64,000 nt of DNA from Piromyces finnis (GCA_002104945.1 MCFH01000004.1:1-64000), one strand, 5' to 3'; counted from the first letter of the stretch, positions 9,317 through 21,260 are shown. The notes: generated by a model not told the origin, from the letters alone. A program made the numbers and translations.

Positions 9317-11893
9317 TTAGTTTATATTTTTCTTTTTATAGGTGTATTGTGCCGGCTTATCTTCGCAGCATTCTATTTCTCTAGAATAGTGAATTTTAAG
9401 TTTATCACCACATATCTCCATGACGATATATGAGTGATGTGTTTCGCTGAACCCAAGAAATATTCCTTCCTTTGAATTTGGCGCAAATTTTGACTTTTTA
9501 AGAGAATAGTCCTTAAAGTAGCATATGCATCCAAATACTTTTAGGTATTTTAGATCGGCTTCCTCGTTGGTAAATACTTCGTCAGGGATTAAATTATTGT
9601 TTCCTTGGTGTGGTATTTTGTTGTAAATATAACAAGAATATTTTACAGCAAAACTCCAAAAGTCTTCAGATAATTTAGCCCAATATAAAAGTGTTTTAGC
9701 AGAATTTTGAATAGTCTGATTTATTCTTTCTGCTTTACCATTTAATTCATGTACGTAAGGAGGTGAGTTTATCTTAGATATACCGTTTTCCTTACAATAT
9801 TTTATAACTTTACTACTGTTATATTCTTTTGCACCATCTGTTTTGAATGTTTTGACTTTATATTTGTCAAAAGTGTTATTGGCATTCTTTAGGAATTCAA
9901 TAATGATGTCAGGTGCTTCAGATCTTGACTTGAGAGTGTAAATCCAAAGTTTTCTTGAATATTCATCCAGCATAGTCATAAAATATTTCTTATTGTTTAC
10001 GGATGAATTAAACGGGCCTGAAATATCGGAGTGAATAGTCTCTAGAACTCTTCCAGCTTTAGATACGGTTTTGTTGTGGGGAGACTTCTTCATTTTTGAT
10101 ATTTTGCAGTCTAGACAAGGCGTTACTTTAATTTTATGTTGATTAAGATATTTTTTCAGATCCTTCTGGTAGAAATGGCCTAATCTCTTATGCCATATAT
10201 CTAAATCATCTTCAAAATTTGCAATAAATGGTTCATTTTTCTTTTTATTAGTGTTTATGAGTTTAATTTTGAATTGGTTTAATTCATTTGAGTATGTTTG
10301 CATTATATTTTTATTTTCAGAGTCCTTGAAAATAAGTCTGACTTTCCATCGTCAGTAATATCTATAATGCTTCTTAAACCAACTTTAGCAAGTCCTACAC
10401 CACTAATTAAATTCTTGCTAACTTTATCTGAATACAAAACTTTTTCTAACTTGTAAGTTTTGTCTTTTATCTTGAACTCATATGAACCATAACCGCTAAA
10501 TTCACAGGTAGTTCCATTTGCACATCTAAGTTGGATGTGTTCTTCTGTGAAGTTCTGCAGAATGTCCTTATTATTAATGATATGTTCAGCGGCACCAGTA
10601 TCATAGAACTATTCGTCGTATTTATTTTCTCCATACACATAATCTATATTCTTTGCATTAGGAGAGTCTTCTTTTGTAGTTTCATCTTTTTCAATGAGGT
10701 AAATACTTCTTTCCGTTAAAGGCCTGATATCTTCAGATTCTACGTTAATGCCGTAACTTTCGTTGTCGTCGTAGTTTTCGACGAAATCTACTTCTTGTTC
10801 GAATTTCTTTTGTTGTTTTTTCTTGTGAACTTGCCTCCCTTGTTGTGAATTTCTTTTATATTTGTTTTGGTTATAGGCCTTATTATTACTGTTTCTTCTT
10901 TGTTCTCTTTCCATTTTGGCCTTTTGATTATATTCACACATTTCGGTGGAATGACCATGTTCACAGCAGATATGACAGTAGGTGCGGTGGCTTCTATTTA
11001 TGTTTCTTCTGTTACCGTAACTTTTATTCTTTGTTGATTTATTTTCTCTACTAACAAAATCAACATCCATTGGATCATCAACTTCGTCATCTTCATCTTG
11101 GTCATTGTTGATCCAATCCTCGAAGTAGGATTTGGCATTGATGTAACTTTTGACCTTCTCGTATAGTTGATCAGAAGTTTCGTCTAAAGTTACATTCAAT
11201 TGGTTCTTGACACTTCGTGGAAGGGAATTGTACATATATTTCAATTTTTCCCTTTCACTTAAGGACATTCTTTGTTCAGACATCTCAAGGAAGATTTCCT
11301 TGACATTATCAATGGTTTTACTGACTTTGTTTACATCTTCAGTATGTAATTTTCTTAACTTTTTTAGCCAGTATTCGATGTCTGCATTAGCGTTACCGTA
11401 TTTTGTATTCAACTTCTTGAATACTTGGTAACAGCTAGTATTATGACCAATCTCTCTGAGAATCCTTCTCATCCACATTTTGAATGATCATAAGGTGTGC
11501 ATCAGCATTAAGACTTTCAGCTGCTGATACTATCTCGGCCTTATAAATTGGCGAGTTTGCCAATTTATTGGCGGCTACAACATTAATGTTATTAATGTTG
11601 CTGCTTGGGTTTGCGTCCTCCCCCATAGCTTTAGTGAAGGTTTTGTAAACGGACGCGAATAAGTTATTAGTACGGTAGTTAGCAATAATTTTTACAATAG
11701 CCATAGTGTAAACATCTTTAAGATTAAAGTCTATCTCAAAGCTGTCGTCTTTGATGGTTCCAACAATGTCATAATCAAGATAGCTAGTTAGACCCTGTCT
11801 AGAAGCAGCTGACTTGATTAAAAGACTCCAAGTGTTAAAGTTGGATTTTCCATGAAGACGTTGATTATTGGCTAAAATTAATTGCTGGGACAT
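9317..11893 (-). pseudogene. Truncated Ty1/copia gag-protease-integrase relic
   Basis: Read on the minus strand from ATG 11893. The first part is a copia-type gag (MSQQLILANNQRLHGKSNF..., UBN2-like) that breaks frame near 11460, inside VDEK/ILREIGHN. The second part (to 10609) carries a zinc knuckle beginning CHICCEHGHSTEMC and ends at a TAG. The protease motif FYDTGAAEH follows that stop in the same frame. Another frame change near 10300-10320 leads to an integrase (9317-10303) with GAG-pre-integrase residues (HKRLGH, CLDC), IHSDISGPF, FKTDGAKEY and NGKAERINQ, and a GIFLGF tail. The order PR-IN before any RT identifies Ty1/copia. RT, RNase H and both LTRs are missing, so it is dead. Confidence 0.88.
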
Positions 11894-12475
11894 ACTAAAA
11901 TTTTAAATACACAAAAATTTTTGCTTTAAATTTTTCTTAAGAAATTTTATTATTGATTAGAGTTTGAGACTCTTAATCTGTGAAATAAATTTAATTAAAA
12001 AATAATTTTTATTAATAAGGTTAACAAAGAGAAAAAGTTACATTGTAAATATTACATTTATATAATGAGATGTAAGGTCATGTGACTATAGGAAATAAAA
12101 TAAAATAAATAAAAATTAACTATCTCTACAACTCGTAGACATTACGTTTACAACACTTTTAATACATGTTTATGTTTTTATAAATTAGTCACGTGTGTTT
12201 ATAAATATATGATATAGATAAATAAAATTATGTGTCCATAAATGTTCACAAATACTTAATAAGTATTATTATTAAATAATCTTATTATTATATATATTAT
12301 TTAAATAAAATAAAAGAAATTATTTTAACCATAATACATAATTTAATTATTCATTTATAAAACAATTAAGATTATTTTAATAAAACATTTTTTTCTAACC
12401 TAGTTATCTTTAATCTTTTATTTAATTTAATATTTTAATATTAAATTATAAGTTTAGTAAAACTTTTACATAACA
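11894..12475. other. AT-rich spacer, no gene seen
   Basis: No coding sequence, RNA gene or clear LTR border was recognised. The 5' LTR of the copia relic would be expected here but I could not define one. Confidence 0.4.
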
Positions 12476-13310
12476 TGTTAAATCACGCAGATTCGGGTTA
12501 GGTTTGTATTAATTAACTAGGTCGGGAATGGTTATAAACTAATAATAATAGAAACTAATTTTCTTAATTATCCGGTTATTGGATTAAATTATATGCAACG
12601 GATTTATTAACTAAAATAACACTTTAATTTCAAATTTCATTAAATTAAAATTAAGTTTAAGTCAACTTTTATTTATAAAATTAGTTACAAGGAAAATCTA
12701 ATTTATTAATCTTTACTATTATTAATTTATCTAATTAAAATTAATAATCTTACTACTGATCAACATTTAACTAAACTACTCTATTTATACTAATTTCACA
12801 AAGTTACAATTTTTACATAATTAATTCATATGGCTCTTTTATTAATATTAATTAATTTTTGTAACTATGATTTTTATAAACTGTCACTAGTAATAATAAT
12901 TATTAATATAATATATTATTATTTTAAGTCATGAGTTTAAATAACTTCTCACAACTTTTATCATCTGATTACTAATTTAGTAATTAATAATTAAATTTAT
13001 TATTAATAGTAATACTTAAACCAATACCTAAAAGTTTAAAAAAATTTTTATTAATTTTATGTGTGAAATTTTTAATATTTAATTTATACTGAATTCTCTT
13101 TAATTGGTCATAAGTATCTCAACTTTTCGGAATATTGATGATTTAAATGTAACAAAAGATAGCTTAGGCCTTTAGCTTTCTAATGTTCATAATATCATCA
13201 AAGTAATTTGATTTTTCCAGTAATTTTCTTGGGTTTCGTAATTCAAACTTCATTTAAGGATTAGGTGTTTCACATCTGGGATTATCTAAATCCACTTAGA
13301 TTCGTGACAT
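12476..13310 (-). repeat. Solo LTR, family related to the chromovirus (835 bp)
   Basis: It begins TGTTAAATCACG and ends CGTGACA, with the 5-bp duplication taaca at 12471-12475 and 13311-13315. Short blocks run parallel to the chromovirus LTR: a GGGTTNGGTT segment at the start, AAATAACAC(C/T)TTAA, and a TTAGCTTTC-like block late. It therefore looks like a solo LTR of a diverged sister family in the same orientation. No internal sequence remains. Confidence 0.8.
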
Positions 13311-13359
13311 AACAGAAGAAGTAGTTAAAAAGTTTTAATATAACTACCAATCCGTTATC
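13311..13359 (-). repeat. 52-nt structured repeat, copy 1
   Basis: This matches 23882-23933 in reverse complement with few differences. The unit begins GATAACGG and ends GTTATC, and inside it GTAGTTA can pair with TAACTAC, so it could fold as two stacked stems. The solo LTR at 12476-13310 landed at its border. Function is unknown. Confidence 0.6.
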
Positions 13360-13913
13360 ATAAATGATACGTATTATTTAAGAATACCATAAATTTAATT
13401 ATTTATTTTATTTCCAGGAATTGAACAAAAAGGAATTATACAAAATAATATATTCTAATAAAAGAATGAAAAAGGATTATTTGTATATTTATTTATATTA
13501 TAACTAATAATTATATTTTAGTGGTATTAATTATTTTGTTTTATTATATTTTATTACTTTTAACAGTTTATACACCAAGTATTTGAATAAAAAAAAAAGA
13601 AATAAATATAAAAAAAAATCTTATTTATAACTTTCTCTTTTATTTTATTAATAAAAATAATTTTAAATACATATATATTTAATATAACAATATTTAAGTT
13701 AAAATAACTATAAAAATTCTCAATAATTAATTATATTTTATAAAAGAACTTTCTCTTTTAAGTAAAAGTTATTCTTTGTTACTTTTATATGAAATTTTTA
13801 TGATATTTTATTGGTTAGTTAATAACTGATTAAGCTATTAACTAATTCCTAACCCTTAATTCAACTATATAAGTTTAATATTTTTAACTATATAATTTTA
13901 TCATGTATCATAA
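13360..13913. other. AT-rich spacer, no gene seen
   Basis: Nothing recognisable was found beyond homopolymer-rich sequence. Confidence 0.4.
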
Positions 13914-14431
13914 TGTAAGAAATTAGATTTATTTTATAATAAATAATCTATATTTCTTATTAAAATTAATTTATTATATTTTTTATTTAACCTTTAATAT
14001 TTTATTAAATTTTATTAAATTTTATTAAATTTTATTATAATACATAATGTATTTTAAATGTAATGTAAATTATTGTATTTAGAAAAAATCGATTATTAGA
14101 ATTTTCCCGAATCCATTCGGTTTTATCTAATAATACGATGATTGATAAGAATAGATTATCAATCGAAACTTTTCTAGTTTTTTCTTCTAATCTTTTTCTA
14201 GAAAAAAAATTTATTAAGATTAGAACTTTCTTTTATTCTTTAAATTCTTATATAAAAAGACCTCTTGAGTTTCATTTGAAAATCAAGAGTTATTATTATA
14301 AGAAATTATAATAAATAACATAAATAAATAGATACACTTTTAATATTAATAAAACATTCTTATAATAAAAAATATTTTAAACCCTAACACGAACGTTATT
14401 TATTGTAGGCTCTTATAATAAACTCGATAAG
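13914..14431 (+). repeat. Degenerate LTR related to the tRNA-linked element
   Basis: The stretch starts TGTAAGA, as the 770-bp LTRs do in sense orientation. It shares CGATGATTG, TTCTTCTAATCTTTT and AAGATTAGAA blocks with them. TATAAAAA at 14251-14258 precedes AAGAGTTATTAT at 14285-14296 at about the spacing of the complete element, so the promoter and start motif are the best conserved part. Homology continues to about 14430 (CTTATAATAAACTC), where another repeat begins. I could not define its right border. Confidence 0.55.
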
Positions 14432-15219
14432 TGTAAAAGTATAAAATTTAAAACAGATTTCATACTTAAAACAAAACAATTTTTATTAACACAAAAATAA
14501 AAAAATAAAACATTAAATTTTTATTTTAAGAAAACATTTTATTTAAACTCTTAAAAATATTATTAGCTATATAATAGTTAATAATTAAAAAATTGAAAAT
14601 AACAATTACATCGATTTAACAAATAAAAATTACATGTATTTATATTTTTTCATAATTATATTCTAATATATTATTCTATTTAAATAAACATATATTTAAT
14701 ATAAAATAAACAAAACTAATTTAATTAAATAATAAAATAACAGAACTAAACTAAACTAATTCATTATACTTTTAATTCAATTTGAGTAAACTCAAAATTG
14801 AATAAAGCCCATGTATTTTCTATAAATTAATTTAATATTATCAATACTATTCTTAATATATTTCCTATTGAAATATAAATAAATCTATTTTTAAAACTAA
14901 GTTAAAATTATTAAACTATTCTAAATTTAAATAAAAAAGTATAATCTATTCTAAAATTAAATAAAAAGTATTTAAAAAATATTTTAATTATTTTAAATAT
15001 TTGAAATATTTAAATTTAATTAAAATTCTTTTATTCCTTAAACTTAAATATTTATCTTAATTTAAATTTAACGGAATTATTATAAAATAATTTATTATTA
15101 AATTATTCCATAAAATTTACTCAAAAATTTTATAATCAGTTTTACTAAATATTAATTTATTATTTAATAATTAATAATTAATTATTAAATAATCTAAAGA
15201 TATATCTTATATCTTTACA
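14432..15219 (-). repeat. LTR-like repeat, inverted partner of 26451-27152
   Basis: The ends are TGTAAAAG and TATCTTTACA. Shared blocks in reverse complement with 26451-27152 include ACATGTATTTATATTTTTT, TTCAATTTGAGTAAACT and AAAACAGAT. The TG..CA ends suggest a solo LTR. Flanking 5-mers (ataag and atact) are not a clean duplication. It ends exactly where the copia integrase relic resumes at 15220. Confidence 0.6.
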
Positions 15220-16170
15220 ATACTGATATAGTTGGACCCATAAACGCGTCATCTATATATGGTAACCATTATTTTATTACCTTTTTAGGTAATTATTCAA
15301 AAAAGGTAATAAAATAATTATCTAAAAATGTAATTTTTATAAAAAAAAAGTGACGTGTTTAAAACATTGTATAATAAAGTTTCCAATGTGTTCAAAAGAA
15401 GTATCACATATTTAAGAAGTGATAATGGTACAGAATGTAAATCATTAAATTTTAAAAAATTTTGTGATGTTCATAGTATCATACAACAATTTACTGTACC
15501 ATATAATCCACAACAAAATGAACGCGCTGAAAGATTTAATGGAGTTTTAATTCATGCAGCTACCACTATATTACAAGATGCCAAATTATGTAGAAGGTTC
15601 TGGGAAGATGCTGTTAGGACTGCTAATTATATTCATAATAGGCTACCTTATAATGGTAATGATTTAAAAGTACTTTATGAAACGTTATATAAAAACTCAG
15701 TGGACTACAGAAGATTTCGTGATTTTTGGCTGTAACATCTTAAACGAAACACAGAAAAACACAAATTTGGAAGTACGTCTCTACCTGGTATCTTTATTGG
15801 CTATTTTAACAACTCTACTGGATTTAGAATTTTCGACTTATTCATTTAAAATTGACATCAAAAGAGTTGTAGAATTTCCCGGAGACCAACCAGGAATTTT
15901 AACCTATATGATAATGTCAAAAATGTCAATTTAATCGATTATGATTCATTAATTAATGAAATGAGAAGGACGATAACGAAAGTCTTCAACAGGACATAGA
16001 AATTGACATATCATCAAACATTAATAACAATAACATTTCAAATAATTTAAATAAAATAAATAATTAGGCCACTAATTATTATATTGACATTAGCAATAAT
16101 AATAATAACAAAGAAAATATTATTTATAAAAATAATACTTTAAATAAAAATGATATTATAATACGGATTT
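15220..16170 (+). pseudogene. Ty1/copia integrase relic
   Basis: The translation begins TDIVGPINASS (first catalytic Asp region), continues YFITFLGNYSKKV, and then meets stops around 15315-15350. From 15355 a 126-residue frame holds YLRSDNGTEC (second Asp) and NPQQNERAERFNG (Glu), followed by WEDAVRTANYIHNR. A frame change near 15735 leads to PGIFIGYFNNSTGFR, the usual copia integrase tail, and then an Asn-rich linker to about 16170. RT is absent. The upstream boundary coincides with the LTR-like repeat ending at 15219. Confidence 0.82.
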
Positions 16171-16182
16171 ATTAATATCATT

Positions 16183-16264
16183 CGTCAGCTGCAGGGTTTG
16201 AACCTGCGCGGGCAAAGCCCATCAGATTTCAAGTCTGACTCCTTAACCACTCGGACAAACTGAC
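16183..16264 (-). tRNA. tRNA-Ser (UGA)
   Basis: The 82-nt minus-strand sequence folds as a class II tRNA. The acceptor GTCAGTT pairs with AGCTGAC with one G-U. The D-arm contains GAGTGGTTAAGG, and the anticodon arm TCAGA CTTGAAA TCTGA gives anticodon TGA. There is a GGGC-TTT-GCCC variable arm, and a T-arm with GGTTCAAACCC. There is no intron. Two LTR elements begin within 18 bp of its 5' end. Confidence 0.96.
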
Positions 16265-16282
16265 ATAGTCTTGACATGTTTT

Positions 16283-17052
16283 TGTAATAATTATATTATA
16301 TTTATTATATAATAATAATTATTAGCTTTAAATTAATAATATAAACTATTATTAAAATGTGAAAATAAAGGTAAAATTAGAAACTTAACTTAATGAGTTT
16401 ATTATAAGAAATTATAATAAACGAAACCAAATGTATCAGAATTATTTTGTGTATTTAATAGTTTTTTTTTAATATTTATTTTATTACTTATTATTTTGTA
16501 TAAAGTTATTTATTATAATTAATCTTATAATAATAACTCTTGATTTCTCAAATCGAACTCAAGAGTACTATTTATATGTTTTATTCTATTAAATTAAAAT
16601 TTCTAAGAACATTCTAATCTTAACAAGAATCTTTTTAGGAAAAGACTAGAAGAAAAACCTAAAAAGTTATTTGATTGATATTCTAATCATACCAATCATC
16701 GTAATATTAAGTAAAACCGTTGATAACGGGTAAAACCTTAATATCCGATTTCCTATTACATACTAATATATAGTTGTATAATATTATTAATGTAATTAGT
16801 ATGTGTTTTATCTTTTATAATACAAGTATATATATAAATGAATGTATAAATACATAATTAAATAAATTAATTAATCTAATATAGCGAATGAATAATTATT
16901 AACTAAATAAATATTTACAATATTTAACTTAACAAATAACTATAATAATAAATAAATATATTAATATAATCTAATGGATTAATGATTATTAACTAAATAA
17001 ATTATTTGTAATGTTTAATACTAAGAATAAATAATAAGTATTTATTCTTACA
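16283..17052 (-). repeat. 3' LTR of the tRNA-linked element
   Basis: It runs from TGTAATAATT to ATTCTTACA on the plus strand and is a 770-bp match to 21261-22030. Confidence 0.95.
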
Positions 17053-17063
17053 TTGCTCCTTTT
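17053..17063 (-). promoter_or_regulatory. Polypurine tract of the tRNA-linked element
   Basis: AAAAGGAGCAA on the minus strand directly precedes the 3' LTR. It overlaps the gag-pol stop codon (17062-17064), so this element has no 3' untranslated interior. Confidence 0.7.
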
Positions 17064-20000
17064 ATAAAGAATCTATTAGCTCGTTATTCCTTTTAATATA
17101 AGGTTCTAGCTGGGAGATATGAAATACCGGATGAATTCGCATAGATTCTGGTAATTCCAAACGGTAGTTCATTCTATCCCTTTTTTCAATAATTTTGAAA
17201 GGTCCTAAATATTGAGAAGATAGTTTTTTTGAAGGCTCATTTGTAAAATAGTGTCTTTTAAGCCATACCATATCATTCACATTCAATATAGGACCAGATG
17301 ATTTTTTAGAATCTGAATATTTTTTGAAATCATCTTTTGCTTTCGCTAGTTGTGACTTTAGTGCATTGAAATGAGATGACCAGTCTCTCAATAAATTAGA
17401 TGCATTGTCTTTTAAAAGAATTGGAGGTGAGCTAATATCGCAACTAGGATTGAATCCGTAGTTAGCAAAAAAAGGAGACTTACCTGTGGATTTGTGTAGG
17501 GAGTTGTTGTAAGCAAATTCACAAAGGGGTAGATAATAACACCATTCACTTTGACTTGTTGAACAGTAGCATCTTAAATATTGCTCTACTACAGCATTTG
17601 CTCTTTCTATTTGGCCATTGGATTGTTGATGAAATGCGGTAGCAATATTTGGTTTAATATTAAGAGTAGAACAGAGTGAAGTCCAGAATTCTGAGGAGAA
17701 CTGAGAACCGTGATCGGAAATAACGATCTTTGGGAAACCATGATAACGGAACACATTGAATAATAAGAGTTTAGCTGTTAAGTCAGCAGAAGGAACATCA
17801 GCACAGGGCACTAGATGGATCATTTTAGTTAAGTGATCTCCGACAACCATGATACAAGTACAATTTTGCGATGTGGGTAAAGATACTATAAAATCGACTC
17901 CAATTATTTCCCAAGGTCTATTTGGGATTGGGAGAGGCTGTACTTTTCCATATGGCTTATGCCTGCGAGTTTTACATTTCCCACATATAATACATGAAGA
18001 AACGTAATTTTGGATATCCCTCTTCATATTCGGCCACCAGTAGTAACGTTTAATTCGATCTAAGGTTTTATCAATACCACTATGGCCACTTAGAGGGTTG
18101 TCATGAAATTTTCTAAGAATTCCTGCCCTGAGGGGAGATGGTAAAATAATCCGATTTTGGAAATGCAATACGCCATCAATAAGACTAAATAAAGAACTTT
18201 TTATATTGTTTGACTTATCTTTAATTTTTTCCAAAGTCTCTTTGCAGAATTTATCGTCCTTTTGGGCTTCAATAAGGCCACTAATACTGTCACGGATTGT
18301 GCAGCAAAAGGCTTCTTCTTTAAGCAAAGGACTATTTGTACCAGTCTTATTTCTTTTGTAATCTGGACGTCTTGAAAGTGCATCTGGTTTACCCCCTCTA
18401 GCTCCTGGCCTAAAAGATATTCTATAGTCAAATTTAGATAGAAACATACTCCAGCGTATCTGTCTCTGGTTAAGATGTTGAGGTTTTTTAAAATACAATA
18501 AATTTCGGTGATCCGTAATAATTTGCACAGGATATTTGGCACCCTCAAGATGATGCCTCCAGATGTCGAATGCCGTGATTATTGCGAGTAGCTCTTTGTC
18601 GTATATAGTATAATTAAATTCAGCGTTACTTAAAGATCTTGAATAAAAAGCGACTGGATGTAATAGATTATCGGCTTCAGATATTTGGGAAATAATACAT
18701 CCTAAAGCAAAGTCGCTTGCGTCTGTTTCTACTACAAATTCCTTTTCAGGGTCAGGGAAAATAAGAAGTTCATTTTCTAAAAAGGAATTCTTTAGCTTAT
18801 TAAATGCTTCATTAATAGAACCATCCCATTTGAATTCAGAATTCTTCTTAAGGAGTTTGCGGAGCGGTTCCATTATTCCAGCGAAGTTTTTTATAAACTT
18901 TCTATAGAAATTGCACAATCCTAAAAAACTTTGAAGTTCTTTAAGATTTTTCGGGACAGGCCACTCAATTATTGATTTCACTTTGTTTTTGTCCATTGTT
19001 AGGCCATTCGTAGAAACAGTAAAACCGAGGAAAGTAGTTTCTTTCACGTGAAACTCGCATTTCTCTAACTTTGCGTAAAGGCTGTTTTTTGCTAATGTAT
19101 TTAAGATCTGTTTTACGTGTTTGATATGGTCAGATTCGTTTCGGGAGTATATAATAATGTCGTCTAGATATACTTGGGCAAAGACACCAATAGCATCAGA
19201 TAGAATGTCCTGAATAAATCTTTGGAATACTGAAGGAGCATTCCGGAGTCCGAAAGGCATTACTAAATATTCAAAATGGCCAATTGGCGTTCTAAAAGCT
19301 GTTAAATATTCATGACCTTCTTTGACCCTAACCAGATTATATGCAGATCTGAGATCTAAGCGAGAAAATAATTTAGCCCCTCTAAACGACTCTATTAAGT
19401 CATTTATTTTAGGAATCGGATAACTATTTCTTATAGTTATCGCATTCAACCGCCTGTAGTCGACACAAAGCCTAAGAGAACCGTCGTGTTTTTTGACAAA
19501 GAGCACGGGAGCACCTGCCGGAGATCTCGATTTTCTTATAAATCCTTTGGAGAGGTTTTCATCAATATATGCTTTCAGGGCTTCCATTTCTTTAACCGTG
19601 AGAGAGTAAATTGGTCCATAATACAACTGACCACCTGGAATGATGTCAATTGAGATATCATAATCACGATGCGGAGGTAATTTATCCGCATTTTTCTTCA
19701 CAAAAACATTCATTTGATCATAATAATGTTTTTTGATAATATCTTCATTATCTTTCTGATTGATACTTACCTCTGGTAGATTCTCATCCATCATCGCAGC
19801 ACATATATCTGATTCATACAGTTCATCCGTGGAAATGGAGTCTGGTATTATCGAGTCATTTTCTGCTTTGTCTAACATAGATGCTGTGATTTCTTTAGAA
19901 TGAAAGACAAATTTGTTACCACGAGCAGAATTGCAATGATTCCCACAATATCTTTCGAGAAAGTATATTTTGTTTGTTTTATAATTAAGGAATGGGTTAT

Positions 20001-21096
20001 GTATTGTGAGCCAATCACGACCCAAAATACCAGAAATGCCATGGAGCTGTAAATTTCCAATACAGAATTCGTAAGTTTCAATGTGGTCCATGATTTTGAG
20101 TTTTAATGGTTTTGTTGATTGCTTTATTGTCATACTTTTACTGTTAGGAAGTTGTATATTGACAGGGGATGTCAATCCAAGAGTTGGTATTTTGTTTGCA
20201 TTTACAAATGTTTTGCAAATGAAACTTCTTGCAGAGCCCGAGTCTATGAGAAAGTTGATCCTAATATTTCTTCCATTCAATATCAAACAGCATGTAGTGG
20301 TAATTGTTTTACCTTTATCTGGAGTATAATTCGCAGTAAGTATATTGTTTCTTTGTTTATCTTTCGAGAATTTTGGATGTTTGGCTTTTCTTTCACTTCT
20401 GCTAAAGTAATTTTTCCTTTTACCATTGCTTTTGTTAAATGGATTGGTTTCATTTCTTATATAACTTTCCAGGTAGCATTTTCTATCAATATTAATTATC
20501 GCATTTGTGGCATCAAAAAGAGACTTAGGTCTATCCAATTTATCAAATTCTTCCCTCACTTTGTTAATTAGTCCCTTACCAATGATATCGATAAAAACCT
20601 CGTCAGGCCATCCAATCCTTCCAGCTAATCTTCTAAACTCGATAGTGTATTCCGTAACTTTACCTAATTGGGTTTGTTTAAGTTCCCAAAGATTGTTCAT
20701 AAGGACATACTTTTGTTTTTGTATATCCCCGGTCTCAAAGTTATTTAATAGTAGAGTCTTAAAATTTTCAAAACTAAGAGTTTTTAGAGTTCCGTCTACT
20801 AGAAGAGAAAGACCCCACTTTCTGGCTAATCCATCAAGTTTTCCAATGATGAAAGAATTCTTAGATTCGTCACTTGAGAAAGATTTTGGATGATCTTTAA
20901 AGAAATCTTCACTTTGAATAATAATCTCCATTATGTTATCTTTGGAACCTGCTTCTTTTTCCTTTGAAAGAACGCCATTAGGAGAAAAGAAGGTAGGTAT
21001 AAACTCGGTCATCGCTTCTACAAGCCTTGAAGCGGTAGGGTTACTTTCATTATCTTGAATATTATCAAGGTTTTCTTTTGGCACAATTTCCGACAT
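17062..21096 (-). CDS. Gag-Pol polyprotein of the tRNA-linked Ty3/gypsy element
   Basis: One uninterrupted frame of 1,344 residues starts at ATG 21096. Gag occupies roughly residues 1-250 (IIQSEDFFKDHP, GLARKWGLSLL) and lacks a CCHC knuckle; a basic stretch (KRKNYFSRSERKAKHPK) takes its place. Protease has LIDSGSARS near 280. RT has YLDDIIIYS near 643, and RNase H has VETDASDFALG. The integrase HHCC finger spans about 998-1045, with catalytic residues in GVDFI (about 1063), SDHGSQ (about 1123) and GQIERAN (about 1158). The C-terminus ends soon after the LGPFKIIEK and HPVFHISQLEPY motifs, with no chromodomain. All key residues are present. Confidence 0.95.
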   Translation of the reverse strand: MSEIVPKENLDNIQDNESNPTASRLVEAMTEFIPTFFSPNGVLSKEKEAGSKDNIMEIIIQSEDFFKDHPKSFSSDESKNSFIIGKLDGLARKWGLSLLVDGTLKTLSFENFKTLLLNNFETGDIQKQKYVLMNNLWELKQTQLGKVTEYTIEFRRLAGRIGWPDEVFIDIIGKGLINKVREEFDKLDRPKSLFDATNAIINIDRKCYLESYIRNETNPFNKSNGKRKNYFSRSERKAKHPKFSKDKQRNNILTANYTPDKGKTITTTCCLILNGRNIRINFLIDSGSARSFICKTFVNANKIPTLGLTSPVNIQLPNSKSMTIKQSTKPLKLKIMDHIETYEFCIGNLQLHGISGILGRDWLTIHNPFLNYKTNKIYFLERYCGNHCNSARGNKFVFHSKEITASMLDKAENDSIIPDSISTDELYESDICAAMMDENLPEVSINQKDNEDIIKKHYYDQMNVFVKKNADKLPPHRDYDISIDIIPGGQLYYGPIYSLTVKEMEALKAYIDENLSKGFIRKSRSPAGAPVLFVKKHDGSLRLCVDYRRLNAITIRNSYPIPKINDLIESFRGAKLFSRLDLRSAYNLVRVKEGHEYLTAFRTPIGHFEYLVMPFGLRNAPSVFQRFIQDILSDAIGVFAQVYLDDIIIYSRNESDHIKHVKQILNTLAKNSLYAKLEKCEFHVKETTFLGFTVSTNGLTMDKNKVKSIIEWPVPKNLKELQSFLGLCNFYRKFIKNFAGIMEPLRKLLKKNSEFKWDGSINEAFNKLKNSFLENELLIFPDPEKEFVVETDASDFALGCIISQISEADNLLHPVAFYSRSLSNAEFNYTIYDKELLAIITAFDIWRHHLEGAKYPVQIITDHRNLLYFKKPQHLNQRQIRWSMFLSKFDYRISFRPGARGGKPDALSRRPDYKRNKTGTNSPLLKEEAFCCTIRDSISGLIEAQKDDKFCKETLEKIKDKSNNIKSSLFSLIDGVLHFQNRIILPSPLRAGILRKFHDNPLSGHSGIDKTLDRIKRYYWWPNMKRDIQNYVSSCIICGKCKTRRHKPYGKVQPLPIPNRPWEIIGVDFIVSLPTSQNCTCIMVVGDHLTKMIHLVPCADVPSADLTAKLLLFNVFRYHGFPKIVISDHGSQFSSEFWTSLCSTLNIKPNIATAFHQQSNGQIERANAVVEQYLRCYCSTSQSEWCYYLPLCEFAYNNSLHKSTGKSPFFANYGFNPSCDISSPPILLKDNASNLLRDWSSHFNALKSQLAKAKDDFKKYSDSKKSSGPILNVNDMVWLKRHYFTNEPSKKLSSQYLGPFKIIEKRDRMNYRLELPESMRIHPVFHISQLEPYIKRNNELIDSL

Positions 21097-21248
21097 TTTA
21101 AAGGTAGTTGATTATTATTTATCAAAAAAAAAAGAAAAAAGAGAGAGAAAAAAAAAAAATTTAAAAAATTTAACAAAATATAATAATTTATAATATTATA
21201 TATGTATATTGATTGGTGAAAAAAAAAAATTTTTTTTGTGTAACAAAG

Positions 21249-21260
21249 AAGAGTTATTAT
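21249..21260 (-). promoter_or_regulatory. Self-primer binding site of the tRNA-linked element
   Basis: ATAATAACTCTT abuts the 5' LTR on the minus strand. It is perfectly complementary to AAGAGTTATTAT inside the LTR (21508-21519). It is not a tRNA 3'-end type site. The complementary 12-mer sits at the inferred transcript start, as in Tf1. Confidence 0.78.

Noticed and set aside
13311-13359. RNase H coding remnant (ITEEVV...YNYQSVI)
   Set aside because: Both copies share an in-frame stop at the same place and the arms are complementary, so structure explains conservation better than coding.
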